Assembly (NCBI RefSeq): GCF_009877425.1
Contig: NZ_WXEY01000013.1
Coordinates: forward strand, 19,652 to 83,651
Reading direction: 5' to 3'
DNA: 64,000 nucleotides
DNA from: Heliomicrobium undosum
GTDB lineage: Bacteria; Bacillota; Desulfitobacteriia; Heliobacteriales; Heliobacteriaceae
The notes under the pieces are model-generated. The model saw only the letters and a list, made by a program, of their open reading frames with translations. It did not search any database and was not told the origin of the DNA. Numbering within the stretch: position 1 is the first letter of the stretch; every line of letters starts with the position of its first letter. Made by a program: the position numbers and the translations under genes. This document shows positions 27,007-35,342 of this stretch, piece after piece.

Positions 27007-27034
27007 AAACAGCGTGGGTTTCCCCACGCTGTTT
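27007..27034. terminator. Hairpin between the protease and YjcZ-like genes
   Basis: AAACAGCGTGGG pairs perfectly with CCCACGCTGTTT around four bases. The T tracts are short on both strands, so it may be a weak bidirectional terminator. Confidence 0.6.
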
Positions 27035-27046
27035 CACCGGTTTTAG

Positions 27047-27181
27047 TTACCCCCCGTATCCAAAACCAAAACCCGTTCCCAGGATGGCGATGATGATGAT
27101 CAGGATGGCCAGCGCGACGATGCAGTTGCCCACATAGCCGCCCTGTGCGCAAGCGGGACCGACAGGACCGCATTGGCTCAT
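27047..27181 (-). CDS. YjcZ-family small membrane protein
   Basis: A 44-residue peptide: a short polar head (SQCGPVGPACAQGGYVGNC), a single hydrophobic helix (IVALAILIIIIAILG) and a Gly/Phe/Tyr tail. This matches the YjcZ/sporulation-peptide pattern of Firmicutes, where such proteins are made during sporulation or sit in membranes; function is otherwise unknown. AGGAGG precedes ATG 27181; an upstream ATG at 27232 has no RBS. The next gene upstream (27251-27373) is a related peptide. Confidence 0.72.
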   Translation of the reverse strand: MSQCGPVGPACAQGGYVGNCIVALAILIIIIAILGTGFGFGYGG

Positions 27182-27250
27182 ATGAGACCCTCCTTTCATT
27201 CTTTCTTTCATCAACCTCCGCCGGACCGTCACCGGACTAGCGCCTGATCA

Positions 27251-27373
27251 TTACTGGGCGCCGTATCCGAATCCGACAATGTTGGGGTAAAAGGCCCCAA
27301 TAACGATCAGGGTGATGACCAGACCGGCGACAACGCCGAAACCGGTGCCAACATAACCGCCGTAACCACCCAT
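27251..27373 (-). CDS. Second YjcZ-like 40-residue membrane peptide
   Basis: ATG 27373 (GGAGG ten bases upstream) to TAA 27251 encodes 40 residues: a GGYGGYVGTGFG head, hydrophobic VVAGLVITLIVIGAF and a Gly/Tyr tail ending GYGAQ. The Gly/Tyr ends and single helix mirror its neighbour at 27047, so the two look like a tandem pair. It has no cysteine, unlike its neighbour. Confidence 0.65.
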   Translation of the reverse strand: MGGYGGYVGTGFGVVAGLVITLIVIGAFYPNIVGFGYGAQ

Positions 27374-27438
27374 GCCTGCAGCCTCCTTTCAAATGGAATC
27401 ATCGGGTTGGAACTGCCTCCAATAACAAAGTATGGAAA

Positions 27439-27485
27439 ACAATGGTCCGACGGTACAAAAGTAACCGCCGGACCGTTGTTTTTTT
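27439..27485 (+). terminator. Leader hairpin upstream of the YhfC gene
   Basis: AACAATGGTCCGACGGT pairs with ACCGCCGGACCGTTGTT, followed by a run of T, 60 bp before the YhfC start. No gene lies upstream on this strand after 27034, so it is a possible attenuator. It also has T-rich sequence on the minus strand. Confidence 0.6.
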
Positions 27486-27545
27486 CGTATACTCCTGCCC
27501 TGATTTGGCGACACCATAGGCAGGAATCATTCAAGGAGGCTTCCC

Positions 27546-28400
27546 ATGGTCAGCAACCTATCCATCCTCTACATGTCCCTCTCGGTGCTGCTCTCCATCG
27601 GGGTCCCCGTGGGCCTGCTCATATACCTGCACCAACGCCACCAGATCTCCTGGAAAGCAGTCACCGTAGGCGCTCTCGTCTGGTTTTTCTTCACCCAAGG
27701 GCTGGAAAAGATGGTCCATGTCTATGTCTTCGACGTGAACCCCTTCACGGCTGCCTTGATGAAAAAACCGCTCTGGTTCGCCCTGTACGGCGCTCTGGCG
27801 GCAGGCATTTTCGAGGAGGTTGGCCGCTACATCGCCTTTACGGCCTGGTTGAAAACGCTGCGAGCCTGGAAGGACGGCGTCGCCTACGGGCTCGGTCACG
27901 GCGGCATCGAGTCGCTGTTGATCGGCGGCATCATGGGCGTCCAGTCGGTGCTGATGGCCCGCATGATCAATACAGGAACTCTGGGCGACCTGGGGGGCAA
28001 GCTGCCGCCAGAGGCGCTGGAACAGGCGAAAAACCTCCTGCTGTCGACACCGCCCCTCGCCTTTTTGGCCGGTGGATTGGAGCGAAACATCGCCCTGGCC
28101 ATGCAAATCGCCCTGTCCTTGCTGGTGCTCTACGGCGTACGGGAGGGAAAGATCGCCATCCTCTTCGCCGCCATCGCGGCCCATGCCGTCATCGACTTTC
28201 CCGTTGCCCTCTACCAGGCAATACGCTATGACACGCTGTACCTGTTCCTCTATCTGGTCGCGCTCTTCGGGATCTCGCTGATTTTCATCTTCTGGTCGCG
28301 ACGGCTTTTCCCCGGCGCAGCCGAGGAACCGACAGGAGAACCTGCAAAAGAAAGGAACCGCAGCGAGGGAAAAAACAGGAATAAACCGAAGAAGCAGTAA
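27546..28400 (+). CDS. YhfC-family intramembrane protease-like protein
   Basis: A 284-residue membrane protein with about seven hydrophobic segments. The CPBP-like motifs are EEVGRYI (near 92) and GHGGIES (near 119), with AAIAAHAVIDFP in a later helix. These acidic and histidine residues match the proposed metalloprotease centre of the YhfC (DUF2324) family. The C-terminal tail is charged (AKERNRSEGKNRNKPKK). The role is unknown; related proteins process or protect peptides such as bacteriocins. AAGGAGG lies eight bases before the ATG. Confidence 0.82.
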   Translation: MVSNLSILYMSLSVLLSIGVPVGLLIYLHQRHQISWKAVTVGALVWFFFTQGLEKMVHVYVFDVNPFTAALMKKPLWFALYGALAAGIFEEVGRYIAFTAWLKTLRAWKDGVAYGLGHGGIESLLIGGIMGVQSVLMARMINTGTLGDLGGKLPPEALEQAKNLLLSTPPLAFLAGGLERNIALAMQIALSLLVLYGVREGKIAILFAAIAAHAVIDFPVALYQAIRYDTLYLFLYLVALFGISLIFIFWSRRLFPGAAEEPTGEPAKERNRSEGKNRNKPKKQ

Positions 28401-28561
28401 TATGACAGGGGCGGCAACGTAGATGAAGAATGAACAGCCATTGGATGTGTAAAGGCGGTTGCAGACAAGACGGTAAGGCAGGTCAAGGAATAATCGGCCC
28501 TGCCTTGTTGCCGTTTCACAAACAACGAAACTGGCGTGCGAGCACGAGGGGAGTCAGATGA

Positions 28562-29746
28562 CTAAGGAAGATAGATAATCCCTTCATCAAATAGAGTGAT
28601 CGTCTCCAATCCATTCGCGCGGACGACGAGGGTGTCTTCGATGCCGACGGCGCCTTCGGGGAAGACAAACTTAGGTTCGAGGGCAAAGACCATCCCTTCC
28701 TCCAGCGCCATACCAACGCCTTTCGCCAGGACGGGAAGCTCGTCCAATTCAATGCCGACACCGTGGCCCACAAAGGCCACTTTTTCTTTATGTCCCATGA
28801 AGTGATCCGCCAGGCCGTAGTCCTTCGCCTTCTGAAGGGCATAATCGAAGAGTTCCCCGCCCGTCACGCCCGGCCGTGCTTTTTCTCGGATCCCGGCCAG
28901 GATCTCCAGCGCGACGCTGTGCGCCCGCTCCAGGTGCGCCGGCAGCCGGCCCATGCAGAAGACACGGGATTTGTCGACGCCGTAGCCGTCGATGACGCCC
29001 ACCTGATCGACCATGATCGGCTCATCGCGGCCGATCGCCTTGGTGCCAGACCCCATGGTGAAGGAGGGATTGAGGCCGACGCCGCCGATGGGCCCCTCGA
29101 AGAAGGACGGCATGGCCAGGTTGGCGCCGGAGAGGGTGTGGCCGTAGCTGATGTCCATGTTAAAGCCGCGGGTGCGCGTCAAGCCCTGGTGCCCGTGACG
29201 CCGGAAACAGGCCTCCACCTCGGCGGCCAGTTCCAACTCGGTCATTCCCTCGCGCAGCCACTGGGGAACGCTGCCGAAGACGATGCGGCACAGTTCGGCC
29301 GCTTCCGCCAGCCGTTCCAACTCAAAGGGCGTCTTAACGGCCCGGGCCGTCCGGATCAGCCCAGAGGCATCCTCCAGGCGGCTGGCGGCGAAGAGCTTCT
29401 GGTAGCGCTGAAAGTGGACCACCGGCAGCACGTCCAGTTCGAGACCGAGCCGCGCCGGAACACCGAAGCCGTAAGCATCCAGCATGGCCGGCAGTTCCTT
29501 GGGGTTGTCCAGCGGAACGATCTGTTCCAGGGCAGACTCCTGGCGCGCCCGCTCCAGGTTCCGCTTGACCATCAGCAACGCCTTGCCTTCGGCCGGGATA
29601 TAGAGGTGGGCGCGCTGGATGGTGCCGGAAAAATAAAAGAGGTCGGCGTTTTGCACGATCAAAGCGCCGTCAAGGCCTTTCTGACACAGCATCGATTGGA
29701 ACCGGGCGATCCGCCGCTGCAACTCATCGGCTGGTGTATACCGCAT
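28562..29746 (-). CDS. M24-family aminopeptidase/Xaa-Pro peptidase
   Basis: A 394-residue protein. The N-terminal creatinase-like domain runs to about residue 150, followed by a pita-bread catalytic domain. Expected metal ligands appear as VDQVGVIDGYGVDKSR (two Asp), VGHGVGIELDELP (His), EEGMVFALEPKF (Glu) and GIEDTLVV (Glu). Family members remove N-terminal residues before proline or act on dipeptides; the exact specificity is open. ATG 29746 with GAGGAG eight bases upstream is preferred to GTG 29755. Transcribed in the same direction as the HAD phosphatase, 100 bp downstream of it. Confidence 0.88.
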   Translation of the reverse strand: MRYTPADELQRRIARFQSMLCQKGLDGALIVQNADLFYFSGTIQRAHLYIPAEGKALLMVKRNLERARQESALEQIVPLDNPKELPAMLDAYGFGVPARLGLELDVLPVVHFQRYQKLFAASRLEDASGLIRTARAVKTPFELERLAEAAELCRIVFGSVPQWLREGMTELELAAEVEACFRRHGHQGLTRTRGFNMDISYGHTLSGANLAMPSFFEGPIGGVGLNPSFTMGSGTKAIGRDEPIMVDQVGVIDGYGVDKSRVFCMGRLPAHLERAHSVALEILAGIREKARPGVTGGELFDYALQKAKDYGLADHFMGHKEKVAFVGHGVGIELDELPVLAKGVGMALEEGMVFALEPKFVFPEGAVGIEDTLVVRANGLETITLFDEGIIYLP

Positions 29747-29846
29747 CTGAGCCACTCCTCCTCATCATCCATTGTCGCATAAAAAACATGCGCTGTATCG
29801 CGAAGCGTCTCGCGCATCGGATGTTTACATATCTTGTTCGTATATG

Positions 29847-30506
29847 CTACCCTTCATCAATCAAATTGAACAACTCGTCAGGGTGCCCGATCAGCCGGTC
29901 CGCCCCGCTCGCCAGCAGTTCTTCCGCCGGTCGGAAGCCCCAGAGGACGCCGATGGCCGGCATGCCCGCCCCTTTTGCCGTCTTCATATCCGTATTCGTA
30001 TCGCCCAGATAGCGGATATCCGCCGGATCGAAACCGAATCGCGCGGCGATCTCCAGCGCCCCGGCCGGATCGGGCTTCTTGGGGACTGCCGGACGCTGGC
30101 CGAATACCATGGCAAAGGGCCGCTGCGGGAAAAAATAATCGGTCATCTCGACGGTCCAGTCGTGGGGCTTATTTGATAAGACAGCCATGGGGATGTTCCG
30201 GGCCGCCAGGCCCTCGATCATTTCCATTACCCCGGTGTAGGGGGCGGTTTTCACGGCCCAGTTCCGGCCGTATTCCTCTTGCATATCGGCGAAACAGCGC
30301 CGCAGCGTCTCCTCGTCGCAACCTTCCTCCGGTAGCGCACGCCTCACCATTGTGGCGAGGCCGTCACCGACGAAGTACCGGTAATCGTCTAGAGGATGGG
30401 TGGGAAAGCCGGCGCGGGAGAGCACGCGGTTCATCGAATCGGCCAGATCGGCCAGTGTGTCCAGCAGGGTTCCGTCCAGGTCAAAAATCACGGCCTTGCA
30501 CGCCAA
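29847..30506 (-). CDS. HAD phosphatase, phosphoglycolate phosphatase-like
   Basis: A 219-residue HAD hydrolase: motif I VIFDLDGTLLDT (nucleophile Asp), motif II VLSNKP, motif III Lys in KKPDPAGAL and motif IV YLGDTNTDM. The alpha-helical C1 cap and close match to Gph/PGP suggest phosphoglycolate phosphatase or a related sugar-phosphate phosphatase. TTG 30506 follows AAGGGAG by eight bases and gives a protein starting MACKAVIFDLDG, so I prefer it to the longer frame. Confidence 0.85.
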   Translation of the reverse strand: MACKAVIFDLDGTLLDTLADLADSMNRVLSRAGFPTHPLDDYRYFVGDGLATMVRRALPEEGCDEETLRRCFADMQEEYGRNWAVKTAPYTGVMEMIEGLAARNIPMAVLSNKPHDWTVEMTDYFFPQRPFAMVFGQRPAVPKKPDPAGALEIAARFGFDPADIRYLGDTNTDMKTAKGAGMPAIGVLWGFRPAEELLASGADRLIGHPDELFNLIDEG

Positions 30507-30642
30507 TGGGGTCACTCCCTTTACCAAGATGATCGCCAGTTCCCTTTTTTATTGGCGGCTGGCGCCGTGAATCCCTTTTCCCTGCCGAAAAAGGTTAGGG
30601 GAAGTATTTTCACAATTTTTTCTCTTTTGACCCCTTTGCCTC

Positions 30643-30671
30643 TTAATCGGGCGAAGAAAAATCTGTATAAT
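30643..30671 (+). promoter_or_regulatory. Promoter of the hybrid kinase gene
   Basis: TTAATC (30643-30648) and a perfect TATAAT (30666-30671) are 17 bases apart, about 70 bases before the kinase start. Confidence 0.55.
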
Positions 30672-30742
30672 GAAATTGCGGTTGCAAAATACATGTTCCG
30701 AATGCAGGACCCTTCCTGATTGCTGTTAAGGCGGTGATCCTC

Positions 30743-33700
30743 TTGATAACTGCCTCGGGTTCGTCCGAGACATTCCTGTCTCTTGTCCGACAATTCCCGT
30801 TGCCTTTGGCGGTGTTGGATCCTGACCGAACCATCCGCTTTTTGAATCCGTCCGCCGAACGGTTGACCGGATGGAACAGTCAGGATGCGGCCGGTCGCCG
30901 GAGCGACGATTTTTTTCATCTGGGCGAAACAGATGCGGCTGGGCTGCCCACCCATTGCGGTCACATTGTCACGCCGGAAGGAGAGTCCCGCTCCCTCTGT
31001 GTGCAGGCCCATGCCCTTACCCTTGACGACGAAAAAGCAGATGCCTTTTTGGTCATCCTGGAAGCGGTCACGTTGGGTGATCTTGGTTCACCCTCGTGCG
31101 ATAGAACCTGTCGTCGCCTGGCCGCAAAGTATTACTCACTGCTGGAACAGTGCAAACAGATGGAAATCGAATTGCGTAAAAGGGATCAGCGTTTTCGCGA
31201 TGTGGAACGGGCCTTTGACGAATTTATTTGGGAACTGGATGCGGAAGGCCGGTATACCTATGTCTCACCCCAGATCCGGTCCATCCTGGGTGTAACGCCG
31301 GAAGAATTGATCGGTGCGCCTGTTCGACAGTATGTCTATCCCGATGACGCGGAACGATTTTGGAACGGTTTCCTCAAAGCCGCTGCCAAGAACGAACTGG
31401 TCCGCAACCTGGAGTACCGCCGGCGCTCCGCCTCCGGGGAGCTTCGTTGGTTGAGCGCGAACGGCGTCCCGATCTTCAATGAAAACGGGACGGTGATCGG
31501 TTTTCGCGGCGCCACGCTGGATATTACGAAGCAGAAAACGGCGGAGGCCGCCTTGCGCGACAGCGAGGAGCACTATCGCTCGATCGTGACTGCCATCGCC
31601 GAGGGCATGGTTGTCCAAGAGCGGGACGGGCAGATCGTGTCCTTTAACCGAAAAGCGGAGACCATTCTGGGCTTAACGGCTGATCAGTTGCTTGGACGGA
31701 CCTCTTACGACCCGCGCTGGCGCGCCGTCCGGGAAGACGGATCCCCCTTCCCCGGCGAGGAACACCCGGCCATGGTCTCATTGCGCACAGGGAAACCCTG
31801 TCACAATGTGGTCATGGGCGTCCACAAGCCCAATGGAGAAATGTCTTGGATTCTAATCAACGCCGAACCGCTCTTTCGTCCGGGTGAAGGCGAGCCCTTC
31901 CGGGTGGTGGCGACCTTTACCGATATTACGGAACGGCGCAAGATCGAACAGAAACTGCTGGAGACAAGGGAACAGTTGAAGAACCTCTTCAACAGCCTGA
32001 ATATCGTCTTCTGGTCCTACGACGTGTCACAGCGACGCCTTTTGCAACTCTCCCCTGCCTGCGAGGGGCTCTTCGGCGTTCCCGCCCAGGCTTTTTTTGA
32101 TCACCCCGACACATGGGCGCAGTCGATCCACCCCGACGATCTGCCTCGCTTGCAACGCATATCGAAACGGGTTCTCGTCAGCAAACCCATTCAGGATGAA
32201 TTCCGCATCGTCCACAGGGACGGCGATCTGCGCTGGGTAAGCGGTCATGTCATCCCTGTTGCCGGCAGTTCCGGGAAGGTTGTCCGTCTCGACGGCATGC
32301 TCATGGACATCACGGAAAAGAAACAGGTGGATATGGAGTTGCGGATCGCCAAGGTCCGTGCCGAGGAGGCCAGTTTAGCGAAGAGTTCCTTCCTGGCCAT
32401 GATGAGCCATGAGATCCGCACACCCATGAACGGGATTATCGGCATGAACGAACTGCTGCTGGGCACTCGGTTGACGTCGGAACAAGTCGATTACGCCGAG
32501 GCAGTGCAGGAATCAGCCGAACTCCTGCTCACCGTGATCAATGACATCCTTGACTACTCGAAGGTCGAAGCCGGCAAGATGGAACTGGAATCGATCGATT
32601 TCGATCCCGTTCCGGTCGTCAACGGCGTGGCCCGGCTGCTTCAGGGCAAAGCGCGGGAAAAGGGCCTGTCCATTTCCACTTCCATCGCTGATGAGGCGCG
32701 CTTCCTCTTTCAGGGCGATCCGGGACGGCTGCGGCAGGTGCTGCTCAACCTCGTCAGCAACGCCGTCAAGTTTACCGAAAAGGGCGCCATCGACATCCGT
32801 GTCTTCCCCGTTTCCGATACGGGCGCCCAGGTCACTATCCGTTTTGAGGTGACCGACTCGGGGATCGGCATCGCGCCGGAGATTCGGGACTGCCTCTTCC
32901 GGCCCTTCAGCCAGGGAAACACATCCATGACGCGCAAATACGGCGGAACCGGTCTGGGTCTCGCCATCTCCCGGAACCTGGTGGAACTGATGGGCGGCAA
33001 GATCGGCGTCCAAAGCAAGCCCGGCGAAGGATCCACCTTCTGGTTTACCCTTCCGGTGCGCAAACGGTCTCCGTTGCCGCAATCGCCTGTCGACGCCGCC
33101 GAATCCCGGCCGACTGCCTCGCCGCCGCTGGTTTCGCTGGCTTCCATGGACCGTTCAACAAGTATTCATCCCCCTTCTCATCTTCCTTCTCAGCATCCCT
33201 CACATCTTCCCGCTCATCTTCCCTCTCAGCATCCCTCACATCTTCCCGCTCATCTTCCCTCTCATCATGCCCCTCGTCCCCCTTCTCTTCAGGCTTCTCA
33301 GCACCCCTCTCATCTCCCCGCTCATCCCCCTCATCTTTCCGTCGCCCCGCTTCCCCGTCTTCGCCAAGCCTCCGTCCTCGTTGTGGAGGACAATCCGGTG
33401 AACCAGAAACTGGTCACCGCGCTGTTGCGAAAAATGGGCCTTTCCGTCCGCTTGGCCGGTAGCGGTCTGGAAGCTATTGACGCATTGGGTGAAGAGGATT
33501 ATGCCCTCATCCTGATGGACTGCCAGCTTCCCGATCTGAACGGCTTTGAAACGACGCAGGTGATCCGCGACAGCGAGGCCGAGACGGGGCAGCACATCCC
33601 CATCATCGCCATGACAGCCTTGTCAATGCAGGGGGACCGGGAGAAGTGCCTCCAGGCGGGGATGGACGACTATATCAGCAAACCGATTGATCGAAAGCAG

Positions 33701-33763
33701 TTGACGGCCATGCTCGCCCGCTGGCTGAGCGAGAGCGCCGACGAGGAGACGGGAACGGATTAA
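30743..33763 (+). CDS. Soluble hybrid sensor kinase with four PAS domains and a receiver
   Basis: A 1006-residue protein without membrane segments. Four PAS/PAC regions (starting FPLPLAVLDPDRT, FDEFIWELDAEGR, IAEGMVVQERDG and LNIVFWSYDV) precede H-box MMSHEIRTPMNG, N-box LLNLVSNAVKFT, and ATP-lid motifs DSGIGIA and GGTGLGLAIS. After a His/Pro/Ser/Leu repeat linker (33165-33345) comes a receiver with phospho-acceptor Asp in LILMDCQLPDLNGFE and Lys in DDYISKPID. Start: AAGGCGGTGATCC is a near-perfect 16S complement, eight bases before TTG 30743; GTG 30734 lies inside it. No membrane anchor suggests a cytoplasmic signal. Confidence 0.88.
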   Translation: MITASGSSETFLSLVRQFPLPLAVLDPDRTIRFLNPSAERLTGWNSQDAAGRRSDDFFHLGETDAAGLPTHCGHIVTPEGESRSLCVQAHALTLDDEKADAFLVILEAVTLGDLGSPSCDRTCRRLAAKYYSLLEQCKQMEIELRKRDQRFRDVERAFDEFIWELDAEGRYTYVSPQIRSILGVTPEELIGAPVRQYVYPDDAERFWNGFLKAAAKNELVRNLEYRRRSASGELRWLSANGVPIFNENGTVIGFRGATLDITKQKTAEAALRDSEEHYRSIVTAIAEGMVVQERDGQIVSFNRKAETILGLTADQLLGRTSYDPRWRAVREDGSPFPGEEHPAMVSLRTGKPCHNVVMGVHKPNGEMSWILINAEPLFRPGEGEPFRVVATFTDITERRKIEQKLLETREQLKNLFNSLNIVFWSYDVSQRRLLQLSPACEGLFGVPAQAFFDHPDTWAQSIHPDDLPRLQRISKRVLVSKPIQDEFRIVHRDGDLRWVSGHVIPVAGSSGKVVRLDGMLMDITEKKQVDMELRIAKVRAEEASLAKSSFLAMMSHEIRTPMNGIIGMNELLLGTRLTSEQVDYAEAVQESAELLLTVINDILDYSKVEAGKMELESIDFDPVPVVNGVARLLQGKAREKGLSISTSIADEARFLFQGDPGRLRQVLLNLVSNAVKFTEKGAIDIRVFPVSDTGAQVTIRFEVTDSGIGIAPEIRDCLFRPFSQGNTSMTRKYGGTGLGLAISRNLVELMGGKIGVQSKPGEGSTFWFTLPVRKRSPLPQSPVDAAESRPTASPPLVSLASMDRSTSIHPPSHLPSQHPSHLPAHLPSQHPSHLPAHLPSHHAPRPPSLQASQHPSHLPAHPPHLSVAPLPRLRQASVLVVEDNPVNQKLVTALLRKMGLSVRLAGSGLEAIDALGEEDYALILMDCQLPDLNGFETTQVIRDSEAETGQHIPIIAMTALSMQGDREKCLQAGMDDYISKPIDRKQLTAMLARWLSESADEETGTD
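33182..33253 (+). repeat. Two tandem 36-bp repeats coding LPSQHPSHLPAH in the kinase linker
   Basis: Units at 33182-33217 and 33218-33253 differ by one base; a third, decayed unit follows. They encode a 12-residue repeat in the flexible linker before the receiver domain. Confidence 0.85.
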
Positions 33764-33863
33764 GAAATTCATGGGGGCATTGGCGGTATCGGCAAATCAT
33801 GCTATAATAAACCAAAATCAGCGAAGCAATAACCCCCACAAGTACAATTGCATAATGCGACAT
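33675..33863 (-). CDS. Possible small hydrophobic peptide, antisense to kinase end and sRNA
   Basis: A 62-codon frame begins SHYAIVLVGVIASLILVYYS, a single membrane helix, then RYRQC and a tail that overlaps the kinase gene on the other strand. The leader hairpin (33868-33907) places AAAAGGG four bases before the ATG, so the RBS is in a stem. The layout resembles type I toxins, but no family match is claimed. The tail may be a mere shadow of the kinase gene. Confidence 0.3.
   Translation of the reverse strand: MSHYAIVLVGVIASLILVYYSMICRYRQCPHEFLNPFPSPRRRSRSASGRAWPSTAFDQSVC
33780..33808 (+). promoter_or_regulatory. Promoter downstream of the hybrid kinase
   Basis: TTGGCG (33780-33785) and a perfect TATAAT (33803-33808) are exactly 17 bases apart, beginning 17 bp after the kinase stop. 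It would produce an RNA starting near 33815. Confidence 0.65.
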
Positions 33864-33913
33864 AAAGCCCTTTTAGGTTTGACAGCATGGTCATCAACCT
33901 AAAAGGGTTTTTT
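33815..33913 (+). ncRNA. Short transcript ending in a terminator; attenuated leader or antisense RNA
   Basis: The promoter at 33780 and terminator at 33868-33913 define a unit of about 100 nt without an ORF. It is complementary to the 5' end of the small hydrophobic ORF on the minus strand. It also lies just upstream of the 33943 gene, so it may instead be that gene's leader. Confidence 0.45.
33868..33913 (+). terminator. Strong hairpin with T6 upstream of the 33943 gene
   Basis: CCCTTTTAGGTT pairs perfectly with AACCTAAAAGGG, with an inner TGA/TCA pairing, followed by TTTTTT. Confidence 0.85.
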
Positions 33914-33942
33914 ATTACGGTGGATTAAAGGAGGGTGAAATT

Positions 33943-34374
33943 ATGTTCCGAGGGAAAAACCCCAACCGTGTTCACGTCGAGCAGTCCACCCATGACCGTT
34001 GCGTCCAGGCGGTGGCAGACAGCCTCGCTGCCGATGGGTACCATGTGCTGGCTGATCACATCCACTGGGAACCGGGAGCGCCCCATGAAGTCAGCCACTG
34101 TGTGCCCGACATCCTGGCGAAAAAGGATGACCAGACCACCGTTTTTGAGGTCGAGACCTGCTCCACCATCGGCGACATCCACACGCGCGAACAACTGGCC
34201 GCCTTTTCTTTAACCTACCCGACAGTACTCGTCATCCCCCAGGACTGCCTCAGCCGTTTTCTCGAAGGTGGACCGGTGGAACATGCCAGAAACCACTTGA
34301 AGAGTTGGGGACTGCACAAGGTCACCCTGGCCACCTTCGATCTGCGCAGCCAGAAGTTGCAGATTCACCGGTAA
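33943..34374 (+). CDS. Uncharacterised protein, weakly nuclease-like
   Basis: A 143-residue soluble protein with HDRCVQAVADSLAADGYHV, HCVPDILAKKDDQTTVFEVE and FDLRSQKLQIHR. The helix, then PD, then ExE on a strand recall PD-(D/E)XK or Holliday-resolvase-like folds, but the catalytic Lys position is not clear, so nuclease activity is only a suggestion. AAAGGAGG precedes the ATG. A promoter and terminator lie upstream, so expression is likely attenuated. Confidence 0.6.
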   Translation: MFRGKNPNRVHVEQSTHDRCVQAVADSLAADGYHVLADHIHWEPGAPHEVSHCVPDILAKKDDQTTVFEVETCSTIGDIHTREQLAAFSLTYPTVLVIPQDCLSRFLEGGPVEHARNHLKSWGLHKVTLATFDLRSQKLQIHR

Positions 34375-34403
34375 CAACAACATCATTCGGACAAAAGTCA
34401 TGA

Positions 34404-34440
34404 GGAAGCCGTTGCATTGATCGCGCGGCTTCTTATTTTC
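34404..34440 (+). terminator. Terminator after the 33943 gene
   Basis: GGAAGCCG pairs with CGGCTTCT around a 14-base loop, followed by TATTTTCTTT. Confidence 0.65.
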
Positions 34441-34523
34441 TTTGATATCGGGAGCAAGACATTGTTCATAATATCAGGAGACCTCCTCCACCTATGGGCG
34501 TAATGCCATAAAGGAGCTTTGCG

Positions 34524-35342
34524 ATGCCGGAACTTCCAGAAATCGAAACGGTCCGCCGCCATCTTGAGAAGCAGGTCGTCGGAAAAGCGATTCAAGACGT
34601 GGCCGTGGGTCGCCCCAAGACCCTGAACGTCGCCCCGGATGCTTTTGCGCAGGCGCTCACCGGCCGGTCATTCCAAGGAGCGGAACGGCGCGGCAAGGTG
34701 ATCCGCCTGCGTCTGCCCGGCGGTCTCTCCCTCCTCTTTCACTTCATGATCGACGGCTACCTGCGCTTCTTCTCCCCTGACGAGGCGGCTCCCGAGGGGG
34801 CCAATGTGACCCTCCGTTTCGATACAGGGGAAACTCTGGCCTTTTACCGGATGCATCTGGGCTATGTCCAACTCTTCGCTGACGCGGAAGTGGAAGGTAA
34901 TCCCGACTATGCAGGACTGGGGCAGGATCCTCTTGACAGTTCCTTCGACCTGGAGGCATGGATGCGGCTTCTCAGCGCGCGACGAGGGATGATCAAGCCG
35001 CTGCTGATGGATCAAAAGGTTATCGCAGGGATCGGCAATGTCTACTCCAACGAAGCCCTCTTTTGCAGCCGTATCCTGCCGGCGCGGAAACTGCCGACCC
35101 TCTCGGACACGGAAAAAGAACGCCTCTACCACTGCCTCCGGACAATCCTGGCGGAATCGGTGCGGCTGGGCGGCGTCTCCGAGGATCCTTTTCAGACAGG
35201 CGACACTTTCACCGGCGGCTATACCTCCCGGTTGCAGGTCTATGATCGCGCCGGTCAGCCTTGCTTTTCCTGCAGTGGCCTGATCGAGACAGATCGGGTG
35301 GGCGGTCGGAATGCTTTTTTCTGCCCTCGCTGCCAGCGATAA
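34524..35342 (+). CDS. mutM: Formamidopyrimidine-DNA glycosylase
   Basis: A 272-residue base-excision repair enzyme that removes 8-oxoguanine and formamidopyrimidines and nicks the site. The N-terminal PELPE provides the catalytic Pro and Glu. RRGKVIRL contains the conserved Lys. The H2TH region includes QKVIAGIGNVYSNEALF. The C-terminal zinc finger is CFSC...CPRC after GGYTSRLQVYDRAGQP. Length is normal. GGAG precedes the ATG. The last 30 bp overlap the next ORF. Confidence 0.95.
   Translation: MPELPEIETVRRHLEKQVVGKAIQDVAVGRPKTLNVAPDAFAQALTGRSFQGAERRGKVIRLRLPGGLSLLFHFMIDGYLRFFSPDEAAPEGANVTLRFDTGETLAFYRMHLGYVQLFADAEVEGNPDYAGLGQDPLDSSFDLEAWMRLLSARRGMIKPLLMDQKVIAGIGNVYSNEALFCSRILPARKLPTLSDTEKERLYHCLRTILAESVRLGGVSEDPFQTGDTFTGGYTSRLQVYDRAGQPCFSCSGLIETDRVGGRNAFFCPRCQR

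Noticed and set aside
33182..33253. CRISPR-like repeats
   Set aside because: The units are contiguous, in frame, and code for a protein linker without spacers.
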